Under the pieces are notes generated by a model. That model saw nothing but the letters and a program-made list of their open reading frames with translations. It was not told the DNA's origin and searched no databases. From positions 248,001 through 312,000 of the forward strand of contig NZ_JARYGZ010000001.1 of assembly GCF_029906645.1 (NCBI RefSeq): a stretch of 64,000 nt of DNA, written 5' to 3'. Below, piece after piece: positions 61,719 to 64,000 of this stretch. The stretch is from Sphingomonas oryzagri (lineage in GTDB: Bacteria; Pseudomonadota; Alphaproteobacteria; Sphingomonadales; Sphingomonadaceae). Made by a program: the position numbers and the translations under genes. Positions within the stretch are counted from its first letter, which is position 1. Each line of letters opens with the position of its first letter.

Positions 61719-61732
61719 GCGGACGACGTAGG

Positions 61733-61745
61733 CCCTAGGTACAAT
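61733..61745 (+). promoter_or_regulatory. PQQ-locus promoter box, alcohol dehydrogenase copy
   Basis: CCCTAGGTACAAT ends 79 nt before the dehydrogenase start. The same box at the same distance precedes the porin. Confidence 0.6.
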
Positions 61746-61823
61746 TTGTTCGGGGTTCGCCCGGTCCTAGCATCCCCTCCTGTCAATGCGCGCAATCGAA
61801 GCGCGGCCAACAGGAGGGGACGG

Positions 61824-63566
61824 ATGAAGCGTTTTTCCACCATCGTCGCGCTGGGAGCGATCGCGATCGCGCAGGTCGGCCCGGCGCTCGCTCAGCAGGC
61901 CGGCGGCCCGACCGACGCGGACCTGATGGCGTCTGCCACCAACACCAAGGCGGTGCTGACCAATGGCATGGGGCCGCAGGCGCAACGCTTCAGCACGCTC
62001 GACCAGATCAACACGCAGACCGTGTCGCATCTGGTTCCGGCCTTCTCCTCCTCGCTCGGCGGCGAGAAACAGCGCGGGCAGGAAAGTCAGCCGATCGTCT
62101 ATGACGGCACCATCTACGTCACCGGCTCCTACAGCCGCCTCTTCGCTTTCGACGCCAAGACCGGCGAAGAGAAGTGGCAATATGACGCGCGCCTGCCCGA
62201 CGGCATCATGCCCTGCTGCGACGTGGTGAACCGTGGCGCCGCGATCTATGGCGACAAGATCATCTTCGCGACGCTCGACGCGCATCTCGTCGCGCTCAAC
62301 CGCGAGACCGGCAAGGTCATCTGGAACAAGAAGTGCGCGGATTACGAGGCGGGCTATTCGATGACCGCCGCGCCGCTGATCGTGAAGGGCAAGGTGATCT
62401 ACGGCAATTCGGGTGGCGAGTTCGGCATCATCGGCCGGGTCGAGGCGCGTGACGTCAACACCGGCGAGCTGATCTGGTCCCGCCCGACCATCGAAGGCAA
62501 TATGGGTCAGCTCAACGGCAAGGATTCCACCATGACCGGCAAGCTCAACGCGAGCTGGCCGGGCGATCAGTGGAAGACCGGCGGCGGCGCCCCCTGGCTC
62601 GGCGGCACCTACGATCCCGAGACCAACCTGCTCTTCTTCGGCACCGGCAACCCGGCGCCGTGGAACAGCCACCTGCGTCCCGGCGACAACCTTTACACCT
62701 CCTCGACGCTGGCGCTCGATCCCGACACCGGCGAGATCAAGTGGCACTATCAGTATACCCCGCATGACGGCTGGGATTTCGACGGCGTCAACGAATTCAT
62801 CCCCTTCGACGCGATGGTGAAGGGCAAGATGATGAAGCTTGGCGCGCAGGCCAATCGCAACGGCTTCTTCTTCGTACTCGATCGCACCAACGGCAAGTTC
62901 ATCTCGGCGACGCCGTTCGCCACCAAGACGACCTGGGCGAGCGGTTACACCAAGGCCGGCCGACCGATCTTCATCGATGCCAACCGCCCCGGCGCGCCGA
63001 CCACCACCAAGGGGTCCAGCGTGTTCTCGGCACCGGCCTTCCTCGGCGCCAAGAACTGGATGCCGATGGCCTATTCCAAGCAGACCGGGCTGTTCTACGT
63101 GCCGTCCAACGAATGGGGCATGGACATCTGGAACGAGCCGATCGCCTACAAGAAGGGCGCGGCCTATCTGGGCGCGGGCTTCACCATCAAGCCGCTCTAC
63201 CAGGATTATATCGGCGCGCTGAAGGCGGTCGATCCGGCGACCGGCAAGATCGTGTGGGAATATAAGAACAAGGCGCCCTTGTGGGGCGGCGTGCTCTCCA
63301 CCGCCGGCGGCCTCGTCTTCACCGGCACGCCCGAGGGCTATCTGAAGGCGTTCGACGCCAAGACGGGTCAGGAGCTGTGGAAGTTCAACACCGGATCGGG
63401 CGTGGTCGGCTCGCCGGTGACGTGGGAGCAGGATGGCGAGCAGTATATCGCCGTCATGTCCGGCTGGGGCGGCGCCGTCCCGCTGTGGGGCGGCGAGGTC
63501 GCCAAGGCGGTGCAACACATCAACCAGGGAGGCTCGCTGTGGGTCTTCAAGCTGCCCAAGGCCTGA
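61824..63566 (+). CDS. PQQ-dependent alcohol dehydrogenase, probably lanthanide-type (ExaA/PedH-like)
   Basis: The 580-residue protein has a signal peptide ([20 protein letters not shown]). It is an eight-bladed quinoprotein propeller with the vicinal disulfide pair C131-C132 in [12 protein letters not shown]. The catalytic Asp is D318 in [11 protein letters not shown]; a second Asp, D320, stands two residues on. This Asp-X-Asp pair marks lanthanide-dependent XoxF/PedH enzymes, whereas calcium enzymes have Ala or Ser there. Tryptophan docking motifs end the blades. It oxidises primary alcohols in the periplasm and hands electrons to PedF. AGGAGGGGA precedes the ATG. Confidence 0.93.
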   Translation: MKRFSTIVALGAIAIAQVGPALAQQAGGPTDADLMASATNTKAVLTNGMGPQAQRFSTLDQINTQTVSHLVPAFSSSLGGEKQRGQESQPIVYDGTIYVTGSYSRLFAFDAKTGEEKWQYDARLPDGIMPCCDVVNRGAAIYGDKIIFATLDAHLVALNRETGKVIWNKKCADYEAGYSMTAAPLIVKGKVIYGNSGGEFGIIGRVEARDVNTGELIWSRPTIEGNMGQLNGKDSTMTGKLNASWPGDQWKTGGGAPWLGGTYDPETNLLFFGTGNPAPWNSHLRPGDNLYTSSTLALDPDTGEIKWHYQYTPHDGWDFDGVNEFIPFDAMVKGKMMKLGAQANRNGFFFVLDRTNGKFISATPFATKTTWASGYTKAGRPIFIDANRPGAPTTTKGSSVFSAPAFLGAKNWMPMAYSKQTGLFYVPSNEWGMDIWNEPIAYKKGAAYLGAGFTIKPLYQDYIGALKAVDPATGKIVWEYKNKAPLWGGVLSTAGGLVFTGTPEGYLKAFDAKTGQELWKFNTGSGVVGSPVTWEQDGEQYIAVMSGWGGAVPLWGGEVAKAVQHINQGGSLWVFKLPKA

Positions 63567-63577
63567 TCGCCGGCGGT

Positions 63578-63597
63578 GCGGGGCCTCGCGGTCCCGC
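63578..63597 (+). terminator. Possible terminator after the alcohol dehydrogenase
   Basis: GCGGGGCC and GGTCCCGC form an 8-bp stem (one G-T pair) with loop TCGC, 11 nt after the stop. No T-run follows. Confidence 0.4.
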
Positions 63598-63622
63598 GTC
63601 CGCTCTGCTAAGCCATGGGGTC

Positions 63623-64000
63623 ATGGGGGAGAGGGGCGTGGAGCGGGTGTTGATTGCGGACGATCATCCCCTCGTCAGGGATGGTCTCCGCACGGTGATC
63701 TCGGTGGCGTTCGACGCCGCCGAGCTGTTCGAGGCCGCCTCCCTCGATGAGACGATCGCGGTGATCGAGCGGGAAGGGGATTTCGATCTCGTCATGCTCG
63801 ACGTCAACATGCCGGGTGCGACCGGGGTGAGCGGGTTGCAGATGCTGCGCCACCGCTTCCCCGCCCTGCCGGTGGTGATCGTCTCCGCCGCGACCGATCG
63901 TGGGCTGGTGAGTGCGGCATTGGCGGCGGGAGCCTCGGGTTTCATTCCCAAGTCGCTGAAGCGCGGTGCGATCGTCGATGCGCTGAAATCCGTGCTGGCG
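63623..64000 (+). CDS. NarL/LuxR-type response regulator, truncated by window end
   Basis: An open frame runs from ATG 63623 (or GTG 63638, better placed behind GGGGGAG) to the window end. It reads as a receiver domain: RVLIADDHPLVRDG (acidic pocket), VMLDVNMPG (phosphorylated Asp), VVIVSAAT and ASGFIPKS (Lys). A C-terminal HTH would follow outside. Response regulators of this type control PQQ alcohol dehydrogenases elsewhere (ExaE/AgmR/ErbR), so it may read the CCCTAGGTACAAT box. Confidence 0.85.
   Translation, partial: MGERGVERVLIADDHPLVRDGLRTVISVAFDAAELFEAASLDETIAVIEREGDFDLVMLDVNMPGATGVSGLQMLRHRFPALPVVIVSAATDRGLVSAALAAGASGFIPKSLKRGAIVDALKSVLA

Overview
The window is high-GC alphaproteobacterial DNA, most likely from a Sphingomonas-like member of the Sphingomonadales. 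The signs are several large TonB-dependent receptors, tryptophan-halogenase-like flavoproteins next to a receptor, a Caulobacter-type oxidative xylose (Weimberg) gene set, many secreted glycosidases, and tightly packed operons with 4-nt ATGA/GTGA overlaps. All assignments come from reading the sequence; no database search was run.

1-4.8 kb holds an RNA-repair cluster. A tRNA-mimicking, Y-RNA-like element (about 24-205) precedes rtcB (RNA ligase), an RlaP-type nucleotidyltransferase and rtcA (RNA 3'-phosphate cyclase). An LLM flavin oxidoreductase and a small unknown protein follow. 4.9-8.0 kb holds a secreted DUF885 metallohydrolase and a divergent pair: a MerR regulator and a glutaredoxin-MauE fusion, sharing a mer-like operator in a long-spacer promoter.

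8.0-48.2 kb is a large plant-glycan locus best read as acetylated xyloglucan to 2-oxoglutarate. It encodes GH74 endo-xyloglucanase, two GH31 (one with a PA14 insert), two Bgl35A-like GH35, GH3, GH39, GH1, GH43, a CE4 deacetylase, an SGNH esterase, an alpha/beta-hydrolase esterase, a ThuA-like protein, a 1013-residue TonB receptor, two halogenase-like flavoproteins, an unrecognised GH42-like secreted protein and a secreted VOC protein. Xylose is handled by an MFS porter, an aldose epimerase, XylB, XylC, XylD, XylX and a 2-oxoglutarate-semialdehyde dehydrogenase. A LacI-family gene lies in the middle. A 14-bp palindrome, TGNTANCGNTANCA, sits before nearly every transcription unit (11872, 16824, 22588, 24693, 24756, 28375, 29563, 36494, 48207), so the locus looks like one regulon.

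48.4-51.7 kb holds a GT4 glycosyltransferase and a Tat-exported phospholipase C.

51.8-64 kb is a PQQ-dependent alcohol-oxidation locus. It has the CXXCW-motif protein, SoxYZ-like carrier, relay metallohydrolase, a second TonB receptor, a porin, a beta-propeller protein, cytochrome c-550 PedF, a periplasmic binding protein and a PQQ alcohol dehydrogenase with the Asp-X-Asp signature of lanthanide-dependent enzymes. The start of a NarL-type response regulator runs off the end. Three promoters here share a 13-bp box close to CCCTAGGTACAAT. An approximately 130-bp inverted repeat of REP/MITE type lies between the porin and propeller genes.
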